This document shows positions 28,297 through 38,864 of a stretch of 64,000 nt of DNA, piece by piece. Each line of letters starts with the position of its first letter. Position 1 is the first letter of the stretch. The position numbers and the translations under genes were made by a program. Source of the DNA: Stutzerimonas chloritidismutans AW-1 (lineage in GTDB: Bacteria; Pseudomonadota; Gammaproteobacteria; Pseudomonadales; Pseudomonadaceae); the NCBI RefSeq assembly GCF_000495915.1, contig NZ_AOFQ01000017.1, positions 117,607 to 181,606 of the forward strand, read 5' to 3'. The notes below the pieces were generated by a model, which had not been told where the DNA came from, searched no databases, and saw only the letters and a program-made list of their open reading frames with translations.

Positions 28297-28877
28297 TGGG
28301 CGAAACCGACCGGCCGGGCGCGGGGCAGGGGCTCTGGCAGCTGAGCCTCGCGCAGTTTCGCCATTCTGTGGCCGAGCGTGCGTTGCCCGGCTGCGGTGCG
28401 GTTACCGCAATCACGGCTGACTTGGCCGTGGCGCTGATCGTCAAGGCGCTGCGGGTCAGCGCGGCGCATGGCGATGCCTCCTGTAACGCGCTGCTGGCCG
28501 ACGCCCGCTCGCTGCTGGGTCGTCCTGGCGCCTTTGCGGACGACGACGTGGCGGTCTTTTCCGACTATCTGAAGGACGACGAAGGCCGGAAGCCTGACTT
28601 GTCGCGCCAGGCATGCGCGGTGCCGCTGGCGACGGCGCATGCCTGCGTCGAGGCGCTGGGCATTGCCGAGCGCGCCTTGCCGATGGTCGAGCCGTCGCTG
28701 CGCTGTGATGTCGAGGCGGCGGTGTTGTTGCTGAGCGCCTGCGTTGATGCCGTGCTGCTCAACGTCGAGGCTGATATGGACGAGATGGATGCCCAGGCGC
28801 GGGTCGATGTGCAGTCCGCCTGTGAACGCCTTCGCCAGCAATCCACTCAGCTTCGTGATCGTCTGAACGCAGTCTGA
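28296..28877 (+). CDS. Cyclodeaminase/cyclohydrolase (FTCD_C) family protein
   Basis: This 193-residue protein fits the all-helical FTCD_C fold, whose hallmark is a Pro-Gly-Gly-Gly-Ser-like turn followed by an Ala-rich helix. Here it reads ALPGCGAVTAITADLAVALI (about residues 30-49), with Cys and Ala replacing two consensus residues. Family members include methenyl-THF cyclohydrolase (FchA) and formiminoTHF cyclodeaminase. The altered turn makes true catalysis uncertain. The ATG overlaps the gap stop codon, so translation is coupled; a folate-related role next to GAPDH is unexplained. Confidence 0.78.
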   Translation: MGETDRPGAGQGLWQLSLAQFRHSVAERALPGCGAVTAITADLAVALIVKALRVSAAHGDASCNALLADARSLLGRPGAFADDDVAVFSDYLKDDEGRKPDLSRQACAVPLATAHACVEALGIAERALPMVEPSLRCDVEAAVLLLSACVDAVLLNVEADMDEMDAQARVDVQSACERLRQQSTQLRDRLNAV

Positions 28878-28908
28878 TCCTGTTTTCCAATAAGTACACC
28901 CCTGACCC

Positions 28909-28925
28909 CGAGACGAAAGGTCTCG
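28909..28925. promoter_or_regulatory. Operator candidate 1 upstream of the adh-mmsA operon
   Basis: GAGAC-GAAAG-GTCTC, flanked by C and G, is a perfect inverted repeat with a 5-bp spacer. The same half-sites and spacing recur 65 bp downstream. It could also act as a weak terminator for the FTCD_C gene, but no U-run follows. Confidence 0.5.
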
Positions 28926-28968
28926 TTTCGGGTTGACGGCGGCTGCCTGCTCTACCTACTCTCCGGTT

Positions 28969-28990
28969 TATAGTGAGACATTTAGTCTCA
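28969..28990 (+). promoter_or_regulatory. Operator candidate 2 overlapping a -10 box of the adh-mmsA operon
   Basis: TATAGT (28969-28974) resembles a -10 element. TGAGAC-ATTTA-GTCTCA (28974-28990) begins on its last base and is a perfect inverted repeat. This position suits repression of the operon, most likely by the IclR protein encoded downstream. Confidence 0.55.
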
Positions 28991-29039
28991 AAATAAGAAG
29001 CTGCCAGCTCGCCAGGCAGTCCAATTTCGGAGAGTGCCC

Positions 29040-30206
29040 ATGAGTCATCGCATCGTTCTGCCGCGCCTGATGGAAGTCGGCGCCGGCGCCAGCCAGCAAC
29101 TCGCCCGCGTGCTGAAGGAGCTGGGCTGTAATCGCCCGCTGATCGTCACCGACCGCATGATGGTCGAACTGGGCTATGTCGCCCGTATCGCCGGTCAGCT
29201 GGAAGAGGTCGGCATCGCCAGCCAGTGCTTCGCCGATACCCTGCCCGAACCGACCGCTGCTTCGATTCGAGCGGGTGTGGAAATGGTCCGCCAGGGCGAT
29301 TTTGATTCCATCGTCGCCCTCGGCGGCGGCAGCCCGATCGATTCGGCCAAGGCCATCGGCATACTCGGCAAGTTCGGCGGCGAGATGCGCGACTACCGCT
29401 TCCCGCGCGACGTCAGCGAAGCCGGCCTGCCGCTGATCGCCATCCCCACCACTGCTGGCACCGGCTCGGAGGCGACGCGCTTCACCATCATCACTGATGA
29501 GACCAGCGACGAGAAAATGCTCTGCGCGGGCCTTGGTTTCATGCCCATCGCCGCGCTGATCGACTACGAGCTGACCCTCTCGCTGCCGCCGCGGGTCACC
29601 GCCGACACCGGCATCGACGCGTTGACCCACGCCATCGAGGCCTATGTCAGCCGCAAGGCCAGCCTCTACAGCGATGCCCAGGCGCTTGAAGCCATGCGTC
29701 TGCTGGCGCCGAACCTGCGCGCGGTCTTCCACGAGCCGGGCAACCGTGCCGCCCGCGAGGCGATGATGCTCGGCGCGACCCTGGCCGGGATCGCTTTCTC
29801 CAACGCCTCGGTGGCGCTGGTGCACGGCATGAGCCGGCCGATCGGTGCCTTCTTCCATGTGCCGCATGGGTTGTCCAACGCCATGCTGCTGCCGGCTATC
29901 ACCGCCTTCTCGATTCCCGCCGCGCCGGAGCGCTACGCCGATTGCGCGCGGGCGATGGGCGTCGCCGCGCAGACCGACAGCGTCGAGGTGGCGAACGACA
30001 AGCTGCTCGCCGAGCTGCGCGCAATCAATCAGGAACTGAAAGTGCCGAGCCCGGAACAGTTCGGCATCACCCGCGAACGCTTCTTCGAGTTGCGCGAGAC
30101 CATGGCGCGCCAGGCGCTGGCCTCCGGCTCGCCCGGCAACAACCCGCGCGTACCCACGGAAGCGGAAATCATCGACCTCTACGAAACCGTCTGGAACCAG
30201 GAGTGA
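29040..30206 (+). CDS. Iron-containing alcohol dehydrogenase
   Basis: This 388-residue group III alcohol dehydrogenase shows the nucleotide loop GGGSPID (95-101) and the metal ligands Asp193, His197 (GIDALTHAIEAY), His262 (VHGMS) and His276 (VPHG). GGAGAG precedes the ATG at 29040. It begins an operon with the MmsA-type dehydrogenase 5 bp downstream, followed by iclR. The pair could oxidise a hydroxy-acid or alcohol to an aldehyde and then to an acyl-CoA; 3-hydroxypropionate or a similar 3-hydroxyacid is a reasonable guess, not shown. Confidence 0.92.
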   Translation: MSHRIVLPRLMEVGAGASQQLARVLKELGCNRPLIVTDRMMVELGYVARIAGQLEEVGIASQCFADTLPEPTAASIRAGVEMVRQGDFDSIVALGGGSPIDSAKAIGILGKFGGEMRDYRFPRDVSEAGLPLIAIPTTAGTGSEATRFTIITDETSDEKMLCAGLGFMPIAALIDYELTLSLPPRVTADTGIDALTHAIEAYVSRKASLYSDAQALEAMRLLAPNLRAVFHEPGNRAAREAMMLGATLAGIAFSNASVALVHGMSRPIGAFFHVPHGLSNAMLLPAITAFSIPAAPERYADCARAMGVAAQTDSVEVANDKLLAELRAINQELKVPSPEQFGITRERFFELRETMARQALASGSPGNNPRVPTEAEIIDLYETVWNQE

Positions 30207-30211
30207 GCCCC

Positions 30212-31714
<1,503 letters not shown>

Positions 31715-31721
31715 CCCGCGC

Positions 31722-31744
31722 GGCACCGTTGCACCGACGGTGCC
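31722..31744. promoter_or_regulatory. Inverted repeat between mmsA and iclR
   Basis: GGCACCGT (31722-31729) and ACGGTGCC (31737-31744) are exact 8-bp arms around a 7-bp loop, 7 bp after the mmsA stop. No U-run follows, so an operator or attenuator is as likely as a terminator. The same element recurs at 35276-35298 in the second copy. Confidence 0.45.
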
Positions 31745-31804
31745 GGTCGCTACACTCGTGCGCGCCCTGCGGGGCGCTCAGCTCATTGAACGACAAGGCA
31801 GACG

Positions 31805-32599
31805 ATGCGCAGCATTCCCCGCGAGAAAGGCTCCTCCATCACCCGCGTGCTGGAAATCATCGAGGCGGTTGCTGCGGCGAAGGAGCCGCTCAGCCCGACG
31901 GCCCTGGCCGAACGGCTGGACATTCCCAAGGCCAGCGCGCACCGGCTGGTGCAGACGCTGGAAAAGGAAGGCTTCCTGCAGTTCGGCCTGCGCGGTGGGC
32001 TGTTGCCGGGCGAGCGCCTGCACGTTGCGGCGCTGAACATCCTGCGCAGCAGCCGGCACAAGGCGCTGCGCCAGGCGATCCTGCGCCAGCTCTCCGAAGC
32101 CATCGGTGAAACCTGCGGGCTGGCCATCCCGGATGGGCTGGACATGCTCTATTTCGACCGGGTGCAGACCAACTGGCCGCTGCAGATCAATCTGCCCATC
32201 GGCAGCCACACGCCGCTCTGGTGCACCGCCAGCGGCAAGCTCTACCTCGCCTCGCTGCCGCCGGAGCAACTGGAGCGGGTGCTGCCGCGCCTGCCGCTGC
32301 AACGTATGGCGCGCAATACCCTGACCGACCTCAGCGCGCTGCGTGACGACCTGGCGCGGGTGCGGGAAGAGCAGCTGGGCACCGACTCCGAGGAGTTCAT
32401 CGACGGCATGGTCGCCTGTGCGGTGCCGGTGCGTGATGCCGACGGCGAGCTGCTGGCCTGCCTGTTCAGCCATGCGCCGGTGATTCGCTGCTCGATGGCG
32501 CAGCTGCTGGAGTTCGTGCCACGGCTGCGCGCCGCGGCGAGCGAGCTGGAGGCGGTGCTCGGCAGCGCGGCGGCGCTGGAGGCCGATCAGAGCACGTAG
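31805..32599 (+). CDS. IclR-family transcriptional regulator, copy 1
   Basis: This 264-residue protein has the winged helix-turn-helix at about 10-65 (LSPTALAERLDIPKASAHRLVQTLEKEGFL) in slightly interrupted form and a C-terminal GAF-like effector domain from about 85 (ETCGLAIPDGLDMLYFDRVQT; ending DGMVACAVPVRDADGELL). It follows mmsA by 90 bp on the same strand and probably regulates the adh-mmsA operon through the palindromes upstream. Its 3' end overlaps the convergent hemolysin-III gene by 13 bp. An identical gene lies at 35359-36153. Confidence 0.92.
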   Translation: MRSIPREKGSSITRVLEIIEAVAAAKEPLSPTALAERLDIPKASAHRLVQTLEKEGFLQFGLRGGLLPGERLHVAALNILRSSRHKALRQAILRQLSEAIGETCGLAIPDGLDMLYFDRVQTNWPLQINLPIGSHTPLWCTASGKLYLASLPPEQLERVLPRLPLQRMARNTLTDLSALRDDLARVREEQLGTDSEEFIDGMVACAVPVRDADGELLACLFSHAPVIRCSMAQLLEFVPRLRAAASELEAVLGSAAALEADQST

Positions 32600-33204
32600 A
32601 ACAGAATGGCGATGAAGTGCAGCAGGCTGCCGACCATCACGAAGATGTGCCAGATCCCATGCCAGTGCCGAAAACGGTCGTCGAAGACGAAGAACACGAT
32701 GCCCACCGTGTAGCAGATGCCGCCGGCCAGCAGCCAGGCGAAGCCGGCACCGCCGAGCGCCGCCAGCAGCGGCTTGACTGCCACCAGCACGATCCAGCCC
32801 ATCACCGCGTAGATTACCAGTGACAGCACCCGCGCCTCGGAGCGCGGCTTGATCTCCTGCAGCATGCCGATCACCGCCAGGCCCCAGACGATGCCGAACA
32901 GCGTCCAGCCCCAGGGCCCGGCCAGGGTGACCAGACAGAACGGCGTGTAGCTGCCGGCGATCAGCAGATAGATCGACAGGTGATCGAGCTTGCGCATGAC
33001 CACCTTCGCCCGCCCGCGCAGGCTGTGGTACAGCGTCGAGATGCTGTAGAGCAGGATCAGGCTGAGGCCGTAGATCGCTGCACTGACGATCTTCGCCAGC
33101 TCGCCGTCGAGCGCCGCCAGCACCAGCAGCCAGATGGCGCCCAGACAGGCCAGCAGTGCACCGACCAGATGCGTCCAGGCATTGAAGCGTTCACCGTGGT
33201 ACAT
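32587..33204 (-). CDS. Hemolysin-III / PAQR-family membrane protein, copy 1
   Basis: This 205-residue protein has seven membrane helices and the PAQR/HlyIII histidine and serine pattern: Ser-Thr-Leu-Tyr-His-Ser (about residue 58) and a C-terminal Trp-His-Gly-Ile-Trp-His (about 181-186), likely zinc ligands. Family members are membrane hydrolase-like proteins of unclear role; hemolysis is not established. GGAGGG seven bases before the ATG at 33202-33204 fixes the start. The product of the second copy at 36141-36758 is identical. Confidence 0.9.
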   Translation of the reverse strand: MYHGERFNAWTHLVGALLACLGAIWLLVLAALDGELAKIVSAAIYGLSLILLYSISTLYHSLRGRAKVVMRKLDHLSIYLLIAGSYTPFCLVTLAGPWGWTLFGIVWGLAVIGMLQEIKPRSEARVLSLVIYAVMGWIVLVAVKPLLAALGGAGFAWLLAGGICYTVGIVFFVFDDRFRHWHGIWHIFVMVGSLLHFIAILFYVL

Positions 33205-33300
33205 CGAATCCCTCCAGAAACCGCGATCGGCCAAGCATGCCGCGGTTAGGTGACGGGATACAAACCGGCGTTGAACGCTCCTCGAACCCAGGCGCTGCGA

Positions 33301-35168
33301 TCAGCGCTTGAGCATCGCCCGCATCGCCGCCAGGGCGTCGTTGCCGCGCGCGGCCTTGACCTCCACCGGCGCGTCTTCCTGGCCTTCCCAGACCAGGTCC
33401 TCCGGCGGTAGCTCGTCGAGGAAGCGGCTCGGCGTGCAGTCGATCACCTCGCCGTACTGCTTGCGCTTGGCGGCAAAGGTCAGCGCCAGGTTGCGCTTGG
33501 CACGGGTGATGCCGACATAGGCCAGGCGCCGCTCTTCCTCGATGGTGTCGGCCTCGATGCTGGAACGGTGCGGCAGAATCTCCTCCTCGAAGCCGATGAT
33601 GTACACCGAGGGAAATTCCAGGCCCTTGGAGGCGTGCATGGTCATCATCTGCACGCCTTCGGCACCTTCTTCCTCTTCCTGCTGACGTTCGAGCATGTCG
33701 CGCAGCACCAGCTTGCCGATGGCGTCCTCGATGGTCATGTCGCCGTCTTCGTCCTTATCCAGCGTGTTTTTCAGCGCGTCGACGAGGAACCAGACGTTGC
33801 CCATGCGTGCGTCGGCCACCTTGTCGCTGGAGGCGTTCTGGCGCAGCCAGTTCTCGTAGTCGATGTCCATCACCATGCTGCGGATGGCGGCGATCGGCTC
33901 GTTGACCACGCACTGCTGGCGCACGTTGTCCATCCAGTGCTTGAAGCGCGCCAGGCGCTCGGCGTAGCGGCCGTCCAGATGCGCGCCGAGGCCGATCTCG
34001 TCAGCGGCGGCGTACATGCTGATGCCGCGCTCGCTGGCGTAGTTGCCGAGCTTCTCCAGGGTGGTAGAGCCGATCTCGCGGCGCGGCACGTTGATCACCC
34101 GCAGGAAGGCGTTGTCGTCGTCCGGGTTGACCAGCAGGCGGAAGTAGCTCATCAGGTCCTTCACCTCCTGGCGGGCGAAGAAGCTGGTGCCGCCGGACAG
34201 GCGATAGGGAATCTGGTGGTGCTGCAGCTTCAGCTCCATCAGCTTGGCCTGGTAGTTGCCGCGGTAGAGGATGGCGAAGTCGCTGTAGGGGCGCTGAGTA
34301 CGCAGGTGTTCGGTGAGGATTTCAAGCGCCACGCGCTCGCACTCGGCGTCCTCGTTGCGCGTGCGGATCACGCGGATCTCGTCGCCGTGGCCCATCTCCG
34401 ACCACAGCTGCTTCTCGAACACGTGCGGGTTGTTGGCGATGAGGATGTTGGCGCACTTGAGGATTCGGCTGGTGGAGCGGTAGTTCTGCTCCAGCATCAC
34501 CACCTTCAGTGAGGGGTAGTCCTCCTTCAGCAGCATCAGGTTTTCCGGACGCGCGCCGCGCCAGGCGTAGATCGACTGGTCGTCGTCACCGACCACGGTG
34601 AACTGGTTGCGCATGCCGACCAGCAATTTGACCAGCAGGTACTGGCTGGCGTTGGTGTCCTGGTATTCGTCCACCAGCAGGTAGCGGATGCGGTTCTGCC
34701 ATTTCTCCAGGATGTCGGCGTGCTCCTGGAAGAGTTTCACCGGCAGCAGGATCAGGTCGTTGAAGTCCACCGCGTTGTACGCCTTGAGCGTGCGCTGGTA
34801 GTGCAGATAGACGATGGCGGCGGTCTGCTCCTTGGGGTTGCGTGCGTTGGCCAGGGCTTCGTCGGGCAGGATCAGGTCGTTCTTCCAGCTGTCGATGTAG
34901 TTCTTGATTTCGTCGGCACCATCGTCCCCGGAATATTCCTTCTGCATGATGTCGGTGAGCAGCGCCTTGATGTCGCCGTCATCGAAGATCGAGAAGCCGG
35001 GCTTGTAGCCCATCCGTGCGTATTCCTTGCGGATGATGTTCATGCCCAGGTTGTGGAAGGTGGACACGGTCAGGCCGCGTGCCTCGGCGCCCTTGAGCAG
35101 GCTGCCGACACGCTCCTTCATCTCGCGCGCGGCCTTGTTGGTGAAGGTCATGGCGACGATGTGGCGGG
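33301..35168 (-). pseudogene. rep: Rep helicase, truncated copy 1 (no N-terminus)
   Basis: The frame matches intact Rep (36855-38864) from residue 49 to the end. The first 48 residues, including the Walker A motif AGAGSGKT, are gone, replaced by the G-run junction. The open frame continues across the junction into antisense mmsA sequence, giving a chimeric N-terminus with a run of five prolines; this is not a real start. Without Walker A it could not work as an ATPase. It may exist only as an assembly artefact. Confidence 0.9.
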
Positions 35169-35188
35169 GGGGGGGGGGGGGGAGCCGC
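35166..35188. other. Junction between repeat copies: 17-base G run plus AGCCGC
   Basis: The rep sequence breaks after GGG at 35166-35168. The G run continues to 35182, then AGCCGC (35183-35188) leads into the second copy. The genuine sequence after GGG, seen in copy 2, is CCTGGATG. A homopolymer of this length is foreign to the neighbourhood and resembles low-quality read tails from two-colour sequencing. Confidence 0.9.
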
Positions 35189-35358
35189 CTCGCATGAAGA
35201 CCGTACCCCGCCGCTGGCCCACCGGTATCCGCGCCGGTGCCGAGTTCGCCATGCCGACCATGAAGTAACCCGCGCGGCACCGTTGCACCGACGGTGCCGG
35301 TCGCTACACTCGTGCGCGCCCTGCGGGGCGCTCAGCTCATTGAACGACAAGGCAGACG

Positions 35359-36153
35359 ATGCGCAGCATTCCCCGCGAGAAAGGCTCCTCCATCACCCGC
35401 GTGCTGGAAATCATCGAGGCGGTTGCTGCGGCGAAGGAGCCGCTCAGCCCGACGGCCCTGGCCGAACGGCTGGACATTCCCAAGGCCAGCGCGCACCGGC
35501 TGGTGCAGACGCTGGAAAAGGAAGGCTTCCTGCAGTTCGGCCTGCGCGGTGGGCTGTTGCCGGGCGAGCGCCTGCACGTTGCGGCGCTGAACATCCTGCG
35601 CAGCAGCCGGCACAAGGCGCTGCGCCAGGCGATCCTGCGCCAGCTCTCCGAAGCCATCGGTGAAACCTGCGGGCTGGCCATCCCGGATGGGCTGGACATG
35701 CTCTATTTCGACCGGGTGCAGACCAACTGGCCGCTGCAGATCAATCTGCCCATCGGCAGCCACACGCCGCTCTGGTGCACCGCCAGCGGCAAGCTCTACC
35801 TCGCCTCGCTGCCGCCGGAGCAACTGGAGCGGGTGCTGCCGCGCCTGCCGCTGCAACGTATGGCGCGCAATACCCTGACCGACCTCAGCGCGCTGCGTGA
35901 CGACCTGGCGCGGGTGCGGGAAGAGCAGCTGGGCACCGACTCCGAGGAGTTCATCGACGGCATGGTCGCCTGTGCGGTGCCGGTGCGTGATGCCGACGGC
36001 GAGCTGCTGGCCTGCCTGTTCAGCCATGCGCCGGTGATTCGCTGCTCGATGGCGCAGCTGCTGGAGTTCGTGCCACGGCTGCGCGCCGCGGCGAGCGAGC
36101 TGGAGGCGGTGCTCGGCAGCGCGGCGGCGCTGGAGGCCGATCAGAGCACGTAG
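35359..36153 (+). CDS. IclR-family transcriptional regulator, copy 2
   Basis: The 264-residue product is identical to that of 31805-32599. Here the gene is preceded only by an 80-bp mmsA remnant and the same 90-bp spacer with its inverted repeat, so it would have to rely on a promoter inside the repeat. Whether two copies really exist depends on the assembly. Confidence 0.85.
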   Translation: MRSIPREKGSSITRVLEIIEAVAAAKEPLSPTALAERLDIPKASAHRLVQTLEKEGFLQFGLRGGLLPGERLHVAALNILRSSRHKALRQAILRQLSEAIGETCGLAIPDGLDMLYFDRVQTNWPLQINLPIGSHTPLWCTASGKLYLASLPPEQLERVLPRLPLQRMARNTLTDLSALRDDLARVREEQLGTDSEEFIDGMVACAVPVRDADGELLACLFSHAPVIRCSMAQLLEFVPRLRAAASELEAVLGSAAALEADQST

Positions 36154-36758
36154 AACAGAATGGCGATGAAGTGCAGCAGGCTGCCGACCATCACGAAGAT
36201 GTGCCAGATCCCATGCCAGTGCCGAAAACGGTCGTCGAAGACGAAGAACACGATGCCCACCGTGTAGCAGATGCCGCCGGCCAGCAGCCAGGCGAAGCCG
36301 GCACCGCCGAGCGCCGCCAGCAGCGGCTTGACTGCCACCAGCACGATCCAGCCCATCACCGCGTAGATTACCAGTGACAGCACCCGCGCCTCGGAGCGCG
36401 GCTTGATCTCCTGCAGCATGCCGATCACCGCCAGGCCCCAGACGATGCCGAACAGCGTCCAGCCCCAGGGCCCGGCCAGGGTGACCAGACAGAACGGCGT
36501 GTAGCTGCCGGCGATCAGCAGATAGATCGACAGGTGATCGAGCTTGCGCATGACCACCTTCGCCCGCCCGCGCAGGCTGTGGTACAGCGTCGAGATGCTG
36601 TAGAGCAGGATCAGGCTGAGGCCGTAGATCGCTGCACTGACGATCTTCGCCAGCTCGCCGTCGAGCGCCGCCAGCACCAGCAGCCAGATGGCGCCCAGAC
36701 AGGCCAGCAGTGCACCGACCAGATGCGTCCAGGCATTGAAGCGTTCACCGTGGTACAT
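36141..36758 (-). CDS. Hemolysin-III / PAQR-family membrane protein, copy 2
   Basis: The 205-residue product is identical to that of 32587-33204, with the same SD and the same 13-bp convergent overlap with iclR. It lies downstream of intact rep on the same strand, separated by 96 bp. Confidence 0.85.
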   Translation of the reverse strand: MYHGERFNAWTHLVGALLACLGAIWLLVLAALDGELAKIVSAAIYGLSLILLYSISTLYHSLRGRAKVVMRKLDHLSIYLLIAGSYTPFCLVTLAGPWGWTLFGIVWGLAVIGMLQEIKPRSEARVLSLVIYAVMGWIVLVAVKPLLAALGGAGFAWLLAGGICYTVGIVFFVFDDRFRHWHGIWHIFVMVGSLLHFIAILFYVL

Positions 36759-36854
36759 CGAATCCCTCCAGAAACCGCGATCGGCCAAGCATGCCGCGGT
36801 TAGGTGACGGGATACAAACCGGCGTTGAACGCTCCTCGAACCCAGGCGCTGCGA

Positions 36855-38864
36855 TCAGCGCTTGAGCATCGCCCGCATCGCCGCCAGGGCGTCGTTGCCG
36901 CGCGCGGCCTTGACCTCCACCGGCGCGTCTTCCTGGCCTTCCCAGACCAGGTCCTCCGGCGGTAGCTCGTCGAGGAAGCGGCTCGGCGTGCAGTCGATCA
37001 CCTCGCCGTACTGCTTGCGCTTGGCGGCAAAGGTCAGCGCCAGGTTGCGCTTGGCACGGGTGATGCCGACATAGGCCAGGCGCCGCTCTTCCTCGATGGT
37101 GTCGGCCTCGATGCTGGAACGGTGCGGCAGAATCTCCTCCTCGAAGCCGATGATGTACACCGAGGGAAATTCCAGGCCCTTGGAGGCGTGCATGGTCATC
37201 ATCTGCACGCCTTCGGCACCTTCTTCCTCTTCCTGCTGACGTTCGAGCATGTCGCGCAGCACCAGCTTGCCGATGGCGTCCTCGATGGTCATGTCGCCGT
37301 CTTCGTCCTTATCCAGCGTGTTTTTCAGCGCGTCGACGAGGAACCAGACGTTGCCCATGCGTGCGTCGGCCACCTTGTCGCTGGAGGCGTTCTGGCGCAG
37401 CCAGTTCTCGTAGTCGATGTCCATCACCATGCTGCGGATGGCGGCGATCGGCTCGTTGACCACGCACTGCTGGCGCACGTTGTCCATCCAGTGCTTGAAG
37501 CGCGCCAGGCGCTCGGCGTAGCGGCCGTCCAGATGCGCGCCGAGGCCGATCTCGTCAGCGGCGGCGTACATGCTGATGCCGCGCTCGCTGGCGTAGTTGC
37601 CGAGCTTCTCCAGGGTGGTAGAGCCGATCTCGCGGCGCGGCACGTTGATCACCCGCAGGAAGGCGTTGTCGTCGTCCGGGTTGACCAGCAGGCGGAAGTA
37701 GCTCATCAGGTCCTTCACCTCCTGGCGGGCGAAGAAGCTGGTGCCGCCGGACAGGCGATAGGGAATCTGGTGGTGCTGCAGCTTCAGCTCCATCAGCTTG
37801 GCCTGGTAGTTGCCGCGGTAGAGGATGGCGAAGTCGCTGTAGGGGCGCTGAGTACGCAGGTGTTCGGTGAGGATTTCAAGCGCCACGCGCTCGCACTCGG
37901 CGTCCTCGTTGCGCGTGCGGATCACGCGGATCTCGTCGCCGTGGCCCATCTCCGACCACAGCTGCTTCTCGAACACGTGCGGGTTGTTGGCGATGAGGAT
38001 GTTGGCGCACTTGAGGATTCGGCTGGTGGAGCGGTAGTTCTGCTCCAGCATCACCACCTTCAGTGAGGGGTAGTCCTCCTTCAGCAGCATCAGGTTTTCC
38101 GGACGCGCGCCGCGCCAGGCGTAGATCGACTGGTCGTCGTCACCGACCACGGTGAACTGGTTGCGCATGCCGACCAGCAATTTGACCAGCAGGTACTGGC
38201 TGGCGTTGGTGTCCTGGTATTCGTCCACCAGCAGGTAGCGGATGCGGTTCTGCCATTTCTCCAGGATGTCGGCGTGCTCCTGGAAGAGTTTCACCGGCAG
38301 CAGGATCAGGTCGTTGAAGTCCACCGCGTTGTACGCCTTGAGCGTGCGCTGGTAGTGCAGATAGACGATGGCGGCGGTCTGCTCCTTGGGGTTGCGTGCG
38401 TTGGCCAGGGCTTCGTCGGGCAGGATCAGGTCGTTCTTCCAGCTGTCGATGTAGTTCTTGATTTCGTCGGCACCATCGTCCCCGGAATATTCCTTCTGCA
38501 TGATGTCGGTGAGCAGCGCCTTGATGTCGCCGTCATCGAAGATCGAGAAGCCGGGCTTGTAGCCCATCCGTGCGTATTCCTTGCGGATGATGTTCATGCC
38601 CAGGTTGTGGAAGGTGGACACGGTCAGGCCGCGTGCCTCGGCGCCCTTGAGCAGGCTGCCGACACGCTCCTTCATCTCGCGCGCGGCCTTGTTGGTGAAG
38701 GTCATGGCGACGATGTGGCGGGCCTGGATGCCGCAATGCTGCACCAGATAGGCGATCTTGCGGGTGATCACGCTGGTCTTGCCGGAGCCGGCACCGGCGA
38801 GCACCAGAAGTGGGCCGCCGACGTAGTTCACGGCTTCCTGCTGCCGAGGGTTGAGTCGGGACAT
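36855..38864 (-). CDS. rep: ATP-dependent DNA helicase Rep
   Basis: This 669-residue SF1A helicase moves 3' to 5' on single-stranded DNA and helps replication forks pass protein blocks. It shows Q-motif NPRQQEAV, Walker A GAGSGKT (24-30), Walker B-like VDEYQDTN, motif III GDDDQSIYAWRGA, EQNYRST and the C-terminal VQMMTMHASKGLEFP motif. The length is the family norm. The gene is in the same place as in P. aeruginosa, next to an EAL protein gene. A truncated duplicate lies at 33301-35168. Confidence 0.97.
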   Translation of the reverse strand: MSRLNPRQQEAVNYVGGPLLVLAGAGSGKTSVITRKIAYLVQHCGIQARHIVAMTFTNKAAREMKERVGSLLKGAEARGLTVSTFHNLGMNIIRKEYARMGYKPGFSIFDDGDIKALLTDIMQKEYSGDDGADEIKNYIDSWKNDLILPDEALANARNPKEQTAAIVYLHYQRTLKAYNAVDFNDLILLPVKLFQEHADILEKWQNRIRYLLVDEYQDTNASQYLLVKLLVGMRNQFTVVGDDDQSIYAWRGARPENLMLLKEDYPSLKVVMLEQNYRSTSRILKCANILIANNPHVFEKQLWSEMGHGDEIRVIRTRNEDAECERVALEILTEHLRTQRPYSDFAILYRGNYQAKLMELKLQHHQIPYRLSGGTSFFARQEVKDLMSYFRLLVNPDDDNAFLRVINVPRREIGSTTLEKLGNYASERGISMYAAADEIGLGAHLDGRYAERLARFKHWMDNVRQQCVVNEPIAAIRSMVMDIDYENWLRQNASSDKVADARMGNVWFLVDALKNTLDKDEDGDMTIEDAIGKLVLRDMLERQQEEEEGAEGVQMMTMHASKGLEFPSVYIIGFEEEILPHRSSIEADTIEEERRLAYVGITRAKRNLALTFAAKRKQYGEVIDCTPSRFLDELPPEDLVWEGQEDAPVEVKAARGNDALAAMRAMLKR

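Larger units (their letters stand above)
35189..38722. repeat. 3,534-bp direct repeat, copy 2
   Basis: This is the second copy of 31635-35168. It begins within the last 80 bp of mmsA (remnant 35189-35268) and contains iclR, the hemolysin-III gene and rep, continuing past 38722 into the intact rep 5' end. Confidence 0.97.

Noticed and set aside
28909..28990. CRISPR-like repeats
   Set aside because: There are only two short palindromes with different spacers inside a promoter region, with no array and no cas genes.
31729..32109. 126-codon frame overlapping iclR
   Set aside because: It is an Arg/Gly/Pro-rich alternative frame of the IclR gene, repeated only because the whole segment is repeated.
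35166..35182. G-quadruplex or phase-variable tract
   Set aside because: It sits exactly at a suspect repeat junction and in no intact gene or promoter, so an artefact is simpler.
33301..35280. A second functional Rep-like helicase
   Set aside because: The N-terminus is encoded by a G run and antisense mmsA sequence, and Walker A is missing; annotated as truncated instead.
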